Source of the DNA: Mesorhizobium temperatum
Lineage (GTDB): Bacteria > Pseudomonadota > Alphaproteobacteria > Rhizobiales > Rhizobiaceae
NCBI RefSeq assembly: GCF_002284575.1
Contig: NZ_NPKJ01000037.1
Span: 1-64,000 of the forward strand
Reading direction: 5' to 3'
DNA length: 64,000 bases
Shown here in pieces: positions 17,449 to 26,422 of this stretch. The position numbers and the translations under genes were made by a program. How positions within the stretch are numbered: the first letter of the stretch is position 1; each line of letters begins with the position of its first letter. The notes under the pieces were generated by a model, which was not told the DNA's origin, ran no database searches, and saw only the letters and a program-made list of their open reading frames with translations.

Positions 17449-17469
17449 ACGCTACGTACCGAGAACAAT

Positions 17470-18834
17470 GTGTCCCCGGAGCACTCGAAGTTGACCAAAC
17501 TCCAGAAAAATGGCTCTGCAACACGATTGGAGCCAACGCCGGCCCTTCATGCGGAAACGACGGTTCTGCATGGGGGCTATCGCTGTGATCCGGCGACTCT
17601 GGCGACGACTGTGCCGATCTATCTCTCGAACGCCTATGCGTTCGAATCCATTGATCACGCATCGGACATCTTCGATCTGCGCCGGCAGGGGCGCACTTAT
17701 TCGCGGTTAATGAACCCGACGACGGATATATTCGAGCAACGTGTTGCGGCTCTGGAGGGTGGCGCCGCCGCCTTGGCAACCTCCTCGGGGCAGGCCGCGA
17801 TTATGCTTGCGATCCTGAACATTGCCGTTTCCGGGGACAATATCGTGAGCTCCGAGCATCTGTATGGCGGGACAATCAATCTGCTCGCCACCACGTTTCA
17901 GCGGCTCGGGATCGAAACGCGCTTCGTCGATCCGAGCGATCCCGAGCGCTTCCGCGAAGCCTCGGACCACCGCACGCGCTGCTGGTTTGCGGAAGGGCTT
18001 CCCAATCCGAAGCTCAGCCCCTTCCCGATCGTCGAAGTGGGGGCGATCGCGCATGAACTCGGAATTCCGCTGATCATCGACAACACGATGACCCCTCTCA
18101 TTTCACGCCCTCTCAAGCTTGGCGCCCATGTCACCGTGCAGTCCACTTCCAAATATATCTGCGGCCACGGCACCACGATCGGCGGCATTATCGTCGACGG
18201 CGGCACCTTCGACTGGGCCGCTTATTCCGAGCGCTTTCCGTTGATGACGCGTCCTGATACCTCCCATGGCAATATTCTCTGGCTCGATGCGGCGCGCGAT
18301 CTGCCCGGCCCCTATGGGGCCAGCCCGTTTCTGCTCAAGATGCGCAACACGCTCATGCGTGACTTCGGACCCTGCCCGTCGCCGTTCGCATCTTTTCTCT
18401 GCATCCAAGGCCTGGAAACGCTGCCTTTGCGAATGCCACGACATTGCTCCAATGCCCGGCAGCTCGCCGACTATCTCAAGGCGCATCCTGGTGTTGTCGA
18501 CGTGACCTATCCGCCTTTTGGCGGAACAGTTGAGCGGCAGCGCGCCGTGCAGAACATGGGCGATCATGGCGGCCCCATGATCGTGTTCGAGATCGCTGGA
18601 GGCATCGAGGCCGGGGGCCGTTTTATCGAGCGCTTGCGACTCGCCTACCACGTCTCAAATATTGGCGACGCGAGAACGCTCGCCACGCATCCAGCCTCGA
18701 CGACTCATGCTTCGGTTCCCCGCGAGGCGCGCCTTGCTGCCGGGGTTCGCGATGGAACAATCCGCATCTCCGTCGGACTTGAGCATATTGATGATATCAT
18801 CGCCGATATCGGGCAAGCCCTTGAGGGCGCCTGA
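17470..18834 (+). CDS. O-acetylhomoserine sulfhydrylase-like PLP enzyme
   Basis: A 454-residue Cys/Met-metabolism PLP enzyme. The cofactor lysine is in TVQSTSKYICGHGT near residue 220. The YSRLMNPTTDIFEQRVAALE segment near residue 78 and SNIGDARTLATHPASTTH near residue 395 are family signatures. Such enzymes replace the acetyl group of O-acetylhomoserine by a nucleophile. In rhizobitoxine synthesis the C-terminal RtxA domain, of this family, uses a hydroxyl amine to form an ether amino acid. The GTG start lies 21 bp after the desaturase stop. With the neighbouring decarboxylase and desaturase, ether formation is more likely than methionine synthesis, but ordinary homocysteine synthesis cannot be excluded. 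Confidence 0.9.
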   Translation: MSPEHSKLTKLQKNGSATRLEPTPALHAETTVLHGGYRCDPATLATTVPIYLSNAYAFESIDHASDIFDLRRQGRTYSRLMNPTTDIFEQRVAALEGGAAALATSSGQAAIMLAILNIAVSGDNIVSSEHLYGGTINLLATTFQRLGIETRFVDPSDPERFREASDHRTRCWFAEGLPNPKLSPFPIVEVGAIAHELGIPLIIDNTMTPLISRPLKLGAHVTVQSTSKYICGHGTTIGGIIVDGGTFDWAAYSERFPLMTRPDTSHGNILWLDAARDLPGPYGASPFLLKMRNTLMRDFGPCPSPFASFLCIQGLETLPLRMPRHCSNARQLADYLKAHPGVVDVTYPPFGGTVERQRAVQNMGDHGGPMIVFEIAGGIEAGGRFIERLRLAYHVSNIGDARTLATHPASTTHASVPREARLAAGVRDGTIRISVGLEHIDDIIADIGQALEGA

Positions 18835-18836
18835 TT

Positions 18837-19622
18837 GTGGCCTCGATGGTAGACAGCAGTCCGGCGATCGTTGGTGTTGTTTCCAACCGCCAGACAGTGG
18901 ACGGCGTCGGCTATGAGACCGTGCGCGTCCGTTATCTCGAAGCCCTGTGTTCGACCGCGAGTGTTTTACCGCTCGTAATCCCAGGCGGACTTGAGGAACA
19001 AAGTTTGCAGGCCTGCTTTTCGGTCCTCAACGGGGTGCTGCTGACCGGGGCGGAGTCGAATGTCTCGCCCTCATTCTATGGGGGGCCAGAAGCTTGTCCA
19101 GAGACGCTCGATCTCGACCGGGACCGGACAAGCATTGCTGCGATCAAGATTGCTCTATCGTCGGGCGTTCCGCTGTTCGGAATCTGCCGTGGGTTGCAGG
19201 AACTCAACGTCGCGCTTGGCGGTACCCTCTCATGTGAACCTTCGGAAGGTGAAGGTCGGATCACCCATGTGGAAGACCTCACACTCCCGCGCGACCTTCA
19301 ATACGCCCGCTCGCATGCAATTCTAGCCGAAGGCCGCGGTTACATTGCCCGGTGCATCCGTCGCTCGCAACAGAATCCAGTCCTGGTCAACACCTTGCAT
19401 CGGCAGGGGATCGCGCGTTTGGCTGATGGCCTTGAGGTCGATGCGCGATGCATGGACGGCGTCATCGAAGCTGTCTCCGTAAAGGGCGCGGCAACGTTTG
19501 CCGCCGCCGTGCAATGGCATCCTGAATGGTTTCACGCAGAGGATCCACTCAGCGTCGAAATCTTCCGTGCATTCGGCGAAGCCTGCCGCTCGCACATGAT
19601 AGGAACAAAGTTACAGCCATGA
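18837..19622 (+). CDS. class I glutamine amidotransferase-like gamma-glutamyl hydrolase (peptidase C26, PuuD-like)
   Basis: A 261-residue hydrolase with the class I amidotransferase triad: nucleophile cysteine in FGICRGLQELN near residue 115 and histidine with glutamate in VQWHPEWF near residue 230. Family members such as PuuD cut gamma-glutamyl amides of amines. It starts by GTG 2 bp after the sulfhydrylase-like gene (an ATG nine bases on is possible), and its stop overlaps the exporter start. The likely role is removal of a gamma-glutamyl protecting group from a toxic or reactive amino acid before export. No gamma-glutamyl ligase is present in the operon, so that partner must be elsewhere or the role differs. 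Confidence 0.85.
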   Translation: MASMVDSSPAIVGVVSNRQTVDGVGYETVRVRYLEALCSTASVLPLVIPGGLEEQSLQACFSVLNGVLLTGAESNVSPSFYGGPEACPETLDLDRDRTSIAAIKIALSSGVPLFGICRGLQELNVALGGTLSCEPSEGEGRITHVEDLTLPRDLQYARSHAILAEGRGYIARCIRRSQQNPVLVNTLHRQGIARLADGLEVDARCMDGVIEAVSVKGAATFAAAVQWHPEWFHAEDPLSVEIFRAFGEACRSHMIGTKLQP

Positions 19623-20536
19623 AGAATGCTTATCTGTCGTCGATCCTTGGAGCCGGTTTCGCCCTCCTCGCAGCTCTGTCCAATGGAACCGTCGGGGTGC
19701 TTTCCCGGTCCGCCTTTTATGAAGGGCTCGACCCCACTGCGGTCGCATTCTGGCGTTGCGGCATTGCGCTTTCGATACTCTCGATCATCATCCTTTTGAG
19801 GTCTGGGGGCTTGGCTCGACTCCTCGCCGCATTCACGTGGAAGATCGCCGTCTGCTCTACGCTTGGCATCTTCACGCTTTATCATTTCGAAACCCAAGCT
19901 TTCGCCTACGCGCCGATCCCACTTGTTGCCGTCCTTGTTTTTACTGGCGGCCTTGGTGCAATCGCGCTCGACATCCTCATACTTAAGGAAAGGGTGACCA
20001 CGCGAAAGGCGTTCGCCATGGCCATGGTTTTCCTTGGAGGCTACTTCCTGATTGCCGGCGACGGCATGATGGCTGGAAGCATTATCGGCATCAGCCTCGC
20101 CCTTATCGCAGGGCTAGGCTATGCCAGCTTTATTTTCGCTTGGAAGTTCTTCAAACTTCGCTCGTCCCTAGAAACCTTCTGGTGGTTCCTGGCTTATGGC
20201 TTTGTCATGCTCGCTGTTCCCTATGCCTGGAGCGGCGCACCAATCCCGTCAGTGAACACCTTTCCAACTTTGTTAGCGCTCGGGGTTATCCCCTCGTTCT
20301 GCGGTTTCTACTGCACAATCCTCGCCCTTCAGCATATCGAGGCTTACAAGACGCAGGTCATCGAATCGAGCGAGCCATTCTTTTCCGCCCTCTTCGCAGC
20401 CATGTTCTTCGGCGAATGGCTGACGGGACCAGGAATGCTCGCGGCATTGGCCATCATTGTCGGTGCATTGATCACATCCGTGCCTGAGCGCCGGGTCGTC
20501 TCCATGCAAGTACGCTCAATTGGCGAAGGGGAGTAG
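19619..20536 (+). CDS. EamA/DMT-family transporter, probable amino-acid exporter
   Basis: A 305-residue inner-membrane protein with about ten hydrophobic segments in two EamA repeats. The conserved acidic end of the second repeat, ESSEPFFSALFAAMFFGEWL, is near residue 255. The DMT superfamily includes exporters of amino acids and metabolites such as RhtA and YdcZ relatives. The ATG overlaps the stop of the hydrolase gene (ATGA), making it the fifth and last gene of the coupled operon. It is the natural candidate for secreting the operon's product, or for self-protection. Confidence 0.88.
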   Translation: MKNAYLSSILGAGFALLAALSNGTVGVLSRSAFYEGLDPTAVAFWRCGIALSILSIIILLRSGGLARLLAAFTWKIAVCSTLGIFTLYHFETQAFAYAPIPLVAVLVFTGGLGAIALDILILKERVTTRKAFAMAMVFLGGYFLIAGDGMMAGSIIGISLALIAGLGYASFIFAWKFFKLRSSLETFWWFLAYGFVMLAVPYAWSGAPIPSVNTFPTLLALGVIPSFCGFYCTILALQHIEAYKTQVIESSEPFFSALFAAMFFGEWLTGPGMLAALAIIVGALITSVPERRVVSMQVRSIGEGE

Positions 20537-20832
20537 GGCATCGTTCCCATTATTTCCGAGGATCAATATGCCAATGGACCGCGGGCGAGTTATTGCGTGG
20601 ACGATGTGGCGATGGTCGGCGGCCGCGCGGTAACCGGGGCGTCCTGCCGTGTAAGACCCAGGACAGGGCCGGCGATTGCCGCGACCGGGGTCGGCCTCAT
20701 CTCGGTCGGCTGGGTGACACAGCGTGGATGCGGTGCCAAGTTGGGCCTGACACACCTTCCTCGAGTTCGCCCGTGAGCCACGGTCGTTACTCAACCGTTG
20801 TCGTTATGTTGCCGGTTTAGGCTTTCCGCGAG
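20537..20832. other. no gene recognised
   Basis: The sequence after the EamA operon has short open frames on both strands, with none supported by a ribosome site or a known motif. It leads into the AbiEii fragment. Confidence 0.3.
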
Positions 20833-21108
20833 TTGGCGTCGCCTGGTGCCGAGAAATTCCAGACGATGGTGGCTCTGGGGCGGGCGAATACCCGGATGAA
20901 GGACTTCTACGACATCTGGATTCTCAGCCGGTCCTTCAACTTCGACGACGACAGGTTGCCACGAGCGATCGCCGCCACCTTTGCGCGGCGCGGGACGGCG
21001 ATACCTCAAGAGCTGCCGGATGCGCCGGCTAAGTTTGCCGGCGTCGGACATTTACAGATCGGGACAGTTTGCCCGCCGCTGGTTGCCCTGTTTCGCGGAT
21101 TTTCGACC
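20833..21108 (+). pseudogene. AbiEii-type nucleotidyltransferase toxin, C-terminal fragment
   Basis: The frame contains EKFQTMVALGRANTRMKDFY followed by DIWILSRSFNFDDDRLPRAI and FARRGTAIPQELPDA. This is the characteristic C-terminal part of the AbiEii/AbiGii nucleotidyltransferase toxins common in rhizobial toxin-antitoxin pairs. The N-terminal catalytic half and any antitoxin gene are missing. Confidence 0.7.
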
Positions 21109-21135
21109 CGGCCCGGCACCACTGATCGAATGTGC

Positions 21136-21441
21136 CTACACCCCTACCGTTCCACTGCCCGATTTGGAGGGTGCGATCCAAGGCACTACAGAAGTCGGGT
21201 CTTCCAGTATGCAGGCCCGCTTGGCGAAGCTGATGAACGCCTTACGCACCACGCTAACCGGCCTGTAGCCATCGTGCGCGTCGTAGCACGCTTTGAGGGC
21301 AGTCTCGTGGATCAAATCTCGACGGCTTTCGGGCCATTGTTCGAGAAAATCAATGGCGCCATCGATGCTGACAATTTCTCGCACAATGCAATTCCCGTCC
21401 TTCACGAAAACGGGGCTGCTGAATGTGGTGGCGTTCATCAA
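21136..21441 (-). CDS. DUF982 family protein
   Basis: A 101-residue protein with the DUF982 pattern: an N-terminal strand pair (FSSPVFVKDGNCIVREIVSI), then AIDFLEQWPESRR and a conserved helix ending RKAFISFAKRA. DUF982 proteins are small, of unknown function and abundant on rhizobial plasmids. It stands alone among gene fragments. The first of two adjacent ATG codons was kept as start; the last 20 residues are atypical. Confidence 0.7.
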   Translation of the reverse strand: MMNATTFSSPVFVKDGNCIVREIVSIDGAIDFLEQWPESRRDLIHETALKACYDAHDGYRPVSVVRKAFISFAKRACILEDPTSVVPWIAPSKSGSGTVGV

Positions 21442-21639
21442 TCCCTCGAATTTTTTGAACGGCTCAATTTCGTGAAAAGGCCGATGTCAGCAACCATCGC
21501 AGAACGTGATGTCATGCTGATGACGGTGGAGAGAACGCCTGATGCTCATCCTCAGCCTTGGCACCGCCACCGTCACCGACTTCACCTGGAATGAACCAGG
21601 CTCATCGCTCTCGTCCATCAGGACCGGCGCCTCATCAAA

Positions 21640-21910
21640 CCCAAGGCGACAAGGCCGAGGAAAGGCAGCCTCGCTCGCGCAATAACGCCGCTGCGGTTGC
21701 CAACGGCGCCGATCTCCGCCGCATTCGCCAGCCTCATTGTCGCGCCGCAGTCAGCGGACCGGTCTTGTCGAAGACGACAGTCTCGGTCTCTGCCACGCGC
21801 TCCAGAGCGAAACCGTCCTTGCCATGATGCCGTTCTCGAACAGGCGCCTTGCCGCCATCGCCTACACGATCGGCACCGCAAGTCCCAGCGCGCAGGGACA
21901 GGGTGGATGA
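21640..21910 (-). pseudogene. heavy-metal P-type ATPase fragment
   Basis: On the minus strand the text KDGFALERVAETETVVFDKT is followed by GPLTA, matching the phosphorylation-site region of metal P1B ATPases (DKTGTLT) with Thr replaced by Pro. LANAAEIGA and IARARLPF follow in another frame. It is a frameshifted internal piece with no start or end. FixI and CopA-type pumps are equally possible sources. Confidence 0.65.
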
Positions 21911-22154
21911 CATCATGGCAGGGCCTTCGAACCATCGAAGCCCCATGGAACCAGATCAACCGAAATCCCAAAAGCGCGTTAACCCGAGTTCGTAGCCCTG
22001 ATTGTCTGCTCGCCAGCCTTGACACTTATGTTGCAGCGCAGCAAAAGACGATAGAGGGTAACCAGTTGATATCGATCTGCCAGACTCACCCGTATCGCCC
22101 GGCTATGGACGGACTGCGAGTCTCGCCGTGACCTGCGAACACAGGACTTCTTGA

Positions 22155-24026
22155 ATGAGATACAGGCGTGATATCGATGGCCTTCGGGCCGTTGCGGTGG
22201 TGCCGGTCGTACTCTTCCATTTCGGAATCTCGGCAATTCCAGGCGGTTTTACCGGCGTCGATATCTTCTTCGTCATATCCGGCTATCTGATCACCGGAAG
22301 CCTTCTGGACGACCTTGAACGCGGCCAGTTTTCGATCATCAGCTTCTATTGGCGCCGTGCCCGGCGCATCCTGCCGGCTCTGATCTTTGTCACGCTTCTC
22401 ACCTGCATTGCGGCATTGTTCATTCTTCTGCCGTCGGATCTGCACGAATTCAGTCTCAGCGTCATAGCGGCCTCGACTTTCTGGTCGAACGTCTATTTTT
22501 GGAAGACGTCAAATTACTTCTCCATCGATGCCGAGCTCCGACCGCTGTTGCACACCTGGTCGCTTTCGGTCGAGGAGCAGTACTATATCTTTGCCCCAAT
22601 TCTGATGTTCCTGATCTATCGCTATTTTGCCAAGCGCTGGCTGACGATACTCCTGCCGATCATTCTCGGCAGCTTCGTGCTGGCGGTCATGGCGACATGG
22701 CTGGCGCCAAACGCGGGATTCTACCTGCTGCCGACACGAGTCTGGGAACTCATGCTGGGCGCGGTGCTCATGCTGAAACGGCCCCCGCCCTTGAGCAACC
22801 GGTTCCTTATGGAACTGGTCGGGCTGGCCGGATTTGGCCTTCTCGCCATCGGGTTCTTTGCGATCTCGGAGAGCGACCCGTTCCCGGGCTACAACGCTTT
22901 GTATCCGTGCCTGGGAACGGCCCTCCTTATCTATGTTGGCCAAAATAGCCCCTCGACGACCGCTACCCGCATACTCGAAGTCCGGCCGCTGGTCTGGATC
23001 GGTCTCATCTCCTATTCGCTGTATCTTGTTCACTGGCCGATCAATGCGTTCGCGCACTATCTTTCGTTACAAAAACTCGACCCGTTGATGACCGTTGCGA
23101 TGACGGTTGCAAGCCTCGCATTGGCTGCATTTTCCTGGAAGTATATCGAGCAGCCGTTTCGGCAGAAAAGGAGCTTCACCGCCCCGGTGCCCATCTTCGC
23201 CTTTTCAGCGGGCGCGATCGCTCTTCTTTGCGTTGGCGGGGCGGCGGGGGCGCTCGGCAACGGCTTTCCGCAAAGGTTTCCGGACTATGCCCAACAGCGG
23301 ATTCCTGTCGGGGACTGGGGCAATGGCACCTGTTTCAACGAGGGCTCCAGCCGGATCGAAAGCTGGAATATCGAGGATTGCACGCGCACTCGCGGCTTCC
23401 CTACAACCGTTTTGTTGTGGGGCGACTCGTTCGCCGCCCACTATGTTTCAGGCCTGGACGCCAACATAAATCAGCTTCAAGCCAACATCGTGGAATATAC
23501 TTACGCAGGCTGTCCACCGATCCTCTCCTACTTCTCCTATGCACGCCCGGATTGCATGCGGTTCAATCAGCAAGCCCTGAAGATCGTCCAGGACGCCGGC
23601 ATCAAGACGGTTGTACTCAGCGGTCGGTGGACCGACTACGAGGCCAGAAGTTTCGACGGTCTCCAGCAAACGATCGATACGCTTCGTGGTCTGGGTGTGC
23701 GCGTGTTTGTCATCGGCCAGTCCCCGCAGTTCATAACCGATGTTCGGAAAATCGCGTTCTTCGCAAAGCGCGAAAATCTCGATGATACATCGTGGCCAAT
23801 GGCCATGGATCCCGACATCAACAAGCGTGTGCGCTCATTTACCAAGGGCGCCACCTTCATCGATCCGCTGAATTTCCTCTGTAGCGCAGGACGCTGCTCC
23901 TACGCCGACGCGGGCCAGTTCCTCTATTTCGACTATGGCCATTTCTCTTCAATCGGGGCCACGCGAGCAATTTCGAAATACTGGCCGGCTTTTGCCACAG
24001 ACAATGCCCTTCCTACGGCGAAGTAA
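22155..24026 (+). CDS. OafA/YrhL-type acyltransferase with SGNH domain
   Basis: A 623-residue polytopic membrane protein. The N-terminal acyltransferase-3 domain (about 1-345) starts YRRDIDGLRAVAVVPVVLFH and holds FTGVDIFFVISGYLI and WSLSVEEQYY, typical of sugar O-acetyltransferases. The C-terminal periplasmic SGNH domain (about 380-620) has its nucleophile serine in LLWGDSFAAHY and the Asp/His pair in DYGHFSSIGA. Such proteins O-acetylate lipopolysaccharide, peptidoglycan or exopolysaccharide. The gene is isolated among debris, so the target glycan is unknown. Confidence 0.9.
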   Translation: MRYRRDIDGLRAVAVVPVVLFHFGISAIPGGFTGVDIFFVISGYLITGSLLDDLERGQFSIISFYWRRARRILPALIFVTLLTCIAALFILLPSDLHEFSLSVIAASTFWSNVYFWKTSNYFSIDAELRPLLHTWSLSVEEQYYIFAPILMFLIYRYFAKRWLTILLPIILGSFVLAVMATWLAPNAGFYLLPTRVWELMLGAVLMLKRPPPLSNRFLMELVGLAGFGLLAIGFFAISESDPFPGYNALYPCLGTALLIYVGQNSPSTTATRILEVRPLVWIGLISYSLYLVHWPINAFAHYLSLQKLDPLMTVAMTVASLALAAFSWKYIEQPFRQKRSFTAPVPIFAFSAGAIALLCVGGAAGALGNGFPQRFPDYAQQRIPVGDWGNGTCFNEGSSRIESWNIEDCTRTRGFPTTVLLWGDSFAAHYVSGLDANINQLQANIVEYTYAGCPPILSYFSYARPDCMRFNQQALKIVQDAGIKTVVLSGRWTDYEARSFDGLQQTIDTLRGLGVRVFVIGQSPQFITDVRKIAFFAKRENLDDTSWPMAMDPDINKRVRSFTKGATFIDPLNFLCSAGRCSYADAGQFLYFDYGHFSSIGATRAISKYWPAFATDNALPTAK

Positions 24027-24075
24027 CGGCGGGCGGCTGGCAAGGCACGAGTGCGCGCAGGGCGCCGAATCCAGG

Positions 24076-24655
24076 TTAACGGCGTAGGCCGCCGAGGATT
24101 GCGGCGAGGTAGTTCGGATCCCAGCCGGCCTTTTTTTTGCGCCTGAGTTTGATGGAGTGCCTGTCGCTGACAGCTCTGCCAAGGTTGAGAGCGAAATGGC
24201 GCACGATGGCCATGTTGAGAGCGCCGAGGTCTTTTCTGAGACGCGACTGGTCGTCGTTGAAGACGACGTCGAGGGTCCAGTGCAGAGCGTTCTCGATCAG
24301 CCAATGGCCGCGCATGGCATGAGCGGCCCGTTCAGCCGTCAGCTCGGCGGAGGCGGTGAAGTATCGCGTGTCGAAGCGGCTTTTGTCCTTCAGTCCAGTG
24401 CGCGAGATGACGCGCACGATGGTTGTGGCGTCTGGCAGGCGCAGTTCACCGGGAAAGCGGCGCTGGCCTTCGAGCCAGCCAGTCTCGCGCGAGACGGTGA
24501 CGGTGCGCTCCTCGATGCGGCCATGGCCCTTGTCGAGATCGACGAAGCTGTCGAGGCAATCGGTGAGGGAGCGTCGTCGAAATAGCGCTCGATCTCGGCT
24601 CTGAGCGTCGGCTCGTTGGCCTTGACGGCGAGCAGGTAGGGCGGTGATCCTCAAC
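24076..24655 (-). mobile_element. ISAs1-family transposase remnant
   Basis: The minus-strand frame contains RYFTASAELTAERAAHAMRG then HWLIENALHWTLDVVFNDD, the C-terminal hallmark of ISAs1 transposases, and ends GGLRR near the normal C-terminus. The N-terminal half is missing and a frameshift occurs near 24590. Confidence 0.8.
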
Positions 24656-24659
24656 TAGG

Positions 24660-24860
24660 TTGTCTACGTCAGTGCAGCCATGATGGGGATCAGAACGGCG
24701 ATAGCGATTGCGATCGCTTGGTGCCAATCTCCCGCGACGACCACCCAGCCAAGAAAGGGCAAGAAGGCCGTAAGGTGGACGACCGGAGAATAAGGGCGGA
24801 CGCGCTGTCGGCGATCCGCCGATAGCGCGCGCGTCCTTGCGAGGCGTTCAAAAAGCTCGG
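24660..24860 (-). pseudogene. C-terminal tail of a membrane protein
   Basis: On the minus strand one frame reads WVVVAGDWHQAIAIAIAVLI and ends PIMAALT with a stop near 24663. A hydrophobic segment of this kind suggests the end of an inner-membrane protein cut off by the ISAs1 insertion. The family is not identified. Confidence 0.35.
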
Positions 24861-25036
24861 GCGCTCCATGCTTGTACTCCGGCTATCCGCTCGACAGTCG
24901 TGGAGGCAAATCGCAGCTTCGTCGCTCCAGGAAGGGAAGCAAGAACATCGCGAAGCAGCTCTGACGCGGTCCATGCACAAACCTGCAGTCCTAAACGTCT
25001 GCGTCATGTATGTTTGGACAGTGTGGCATCGAGCAT

Positions 25037-26326
25037 TTACATGGATCTGATCACGTCAATCAGTGGATCATGCGGAAGAGCGGTCGATTCTATTGTGCGC
25101 GAGAGAGTCTTTCCGTGATGTGAGAGGCTCGCTCGCATTTCGCGATCTGTAATTGCCAGCTCTAAGACCGACGCCAACTCGGCCACATTGTTGGGGTCTT
25201 CGGCGCGCAGGACGTTTGTCCGATCCGCCAGCTCGGCGGCGAAAGACACCTTCGAACAAATCTCACCGCTCAATATGAGCGGTGTACCACATGCCAGCAC
25301 CTCACGCGGAATCTGAGGCCCATGAAACGTGATTGGAAAATTGTTTTCCAGGAATGTGATCACTGAGCAGGACCTTATGAAAGCCGGAACTTCCCACGGC
25401 GGAAGCGGTGGCAGAATGATCGTTCGACCCCGCAGCCGTTTCTTTGACGCAAGGTGGTTGAATGCATGAGCAAAGCGATCAGGCGCGGCACTCCAGAGCG
25501 CGCGATAGGCGACCGGGAGGTTTCGATCCGCGAGGAGGTCCAGCGCATCAATTAGGCTGTAGGTTCCTTTCGCTATCCCGATTTTCCCGTAACTGCCGAC
25601 AATCGGATCTGAGCACCTCAACCCTTCCCTATTCCAATCGGTCAGCATCTTCAGGAAGTCGCGTTCGAAACCGTAGTTGCTGAAGAAAGCCTCCGCCTCT
25701 TCGACAAGTGCCTCAAAGTCAAATCGAGTAGGCTCCCAGAAGGAATCATCGAGCCTCCTGCCGCGAGCTTGGACCAGGCTTTCTCGTCTGACGCCCGCAT
25801 CCAAGACAATCTGCACCGCATCCTGCTTTTTGCTCGCCACCACACGGCTTGCCGACGCTAAGCAGTGGTCATAGAGTGGCCCTAAATCGGCAACTTTCCT
25901 CAATCGACCCAGGTCGCTTCCGGCGTGCCGCAATATGACCGGTGTGTCGGCCAATCGACCAAAGATCGAAGCCGCAACACCATAGGGTTCAAGATACCAT
26001 CCAATCACCAAGTCGGGCGTACGCGATTTTGCGGCTGCGATGGCGTTTCCCAAAAGTTGGCTAAGGTACGGCGGTGCCCATGGAATGTAAGAGAGCCTTG
26101 GCACCGCCTCAAGCTGCCGAATCTCAAGCTTTCCCGCGAAGCCAGCAACCGTCGCTTCTATGCTGGATGCCGATCCCATTTGCCGGAATCCGTAGCCCAT
26201 ACTGTTGGCGTTCGAGATGAAGGTTACCGTATGGCCGGCGGTCACAAGATCGGTTGCCGCTACCCAAGTTGCCTTGGAAACACCCCCCTGGATAGGAGGC
26301 ATCTTTCCGAACATCAAAATATGCAT
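25037..26326 (-). CDS. GT4-type glycosyltransferase
   Basis: A 429-residue glycosyltransferase of the GT-B fold. The N-terminal acceptor loop is GKMPPIQGGVSKATW; the nucleotide-sugar-binding E-x7-E region reads GPQIPREVLACGTPLILSGE near residue 365. It lies 96 bp downstream of the Cys-tailed protein gene on the same strand and is probably cotranscribed with it. Substrate unknown. A polysaccharide role is usual, but the pairing with a small Cys-rich-ended protein leaves protein or peptide glycosylation open. Confidence 0.83.
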   Translation of the reverse strand: MHILMFGKMPPIQGGVSKATWVAATDLVTAGHTVTFISNANSMGYGFRQMGSASSIEATVAGFAGKLEIRQLEAVPRLSYIPWAPPYLSQLLGNAIAAAKSRTPDLVIGWYLEPYGVAASIFGRLADTPVILRHAGSDLGRLRKVADLGPLYDHCLASASRVVASKKQDAVQIVLDAGVRRESLVQARGRRLDDSFWEPTRFDFEALVEEAEAFFSNYGFERDFLKMLTDWNREGLRCSDPIVGSYGKIGIAKGTYSLIDALDLLADRNLPVAYRALWSAAPDRFAHAFNHLASKKRLRGRTIILPPLPPWEVPAFIRSCSVITFLENNFPITFHGPQIPREVLACGTPLILSGEICSKVSFAAELADRTNVLRAEDPNNVAELASVLELAITDREMRASLSHHGKTLSRTIESTALPHDPLIDVIRSM

Positions 26327-26422
26327 GGCCCGTGCCCCTCGTTCTCAGCTGAGTATTCGGCCGAATGGCTCGGCCGATCTGGGGCCGAGCAATTCGACGC
26401 GCTCCTTCTAAAAAGTGTTGCT

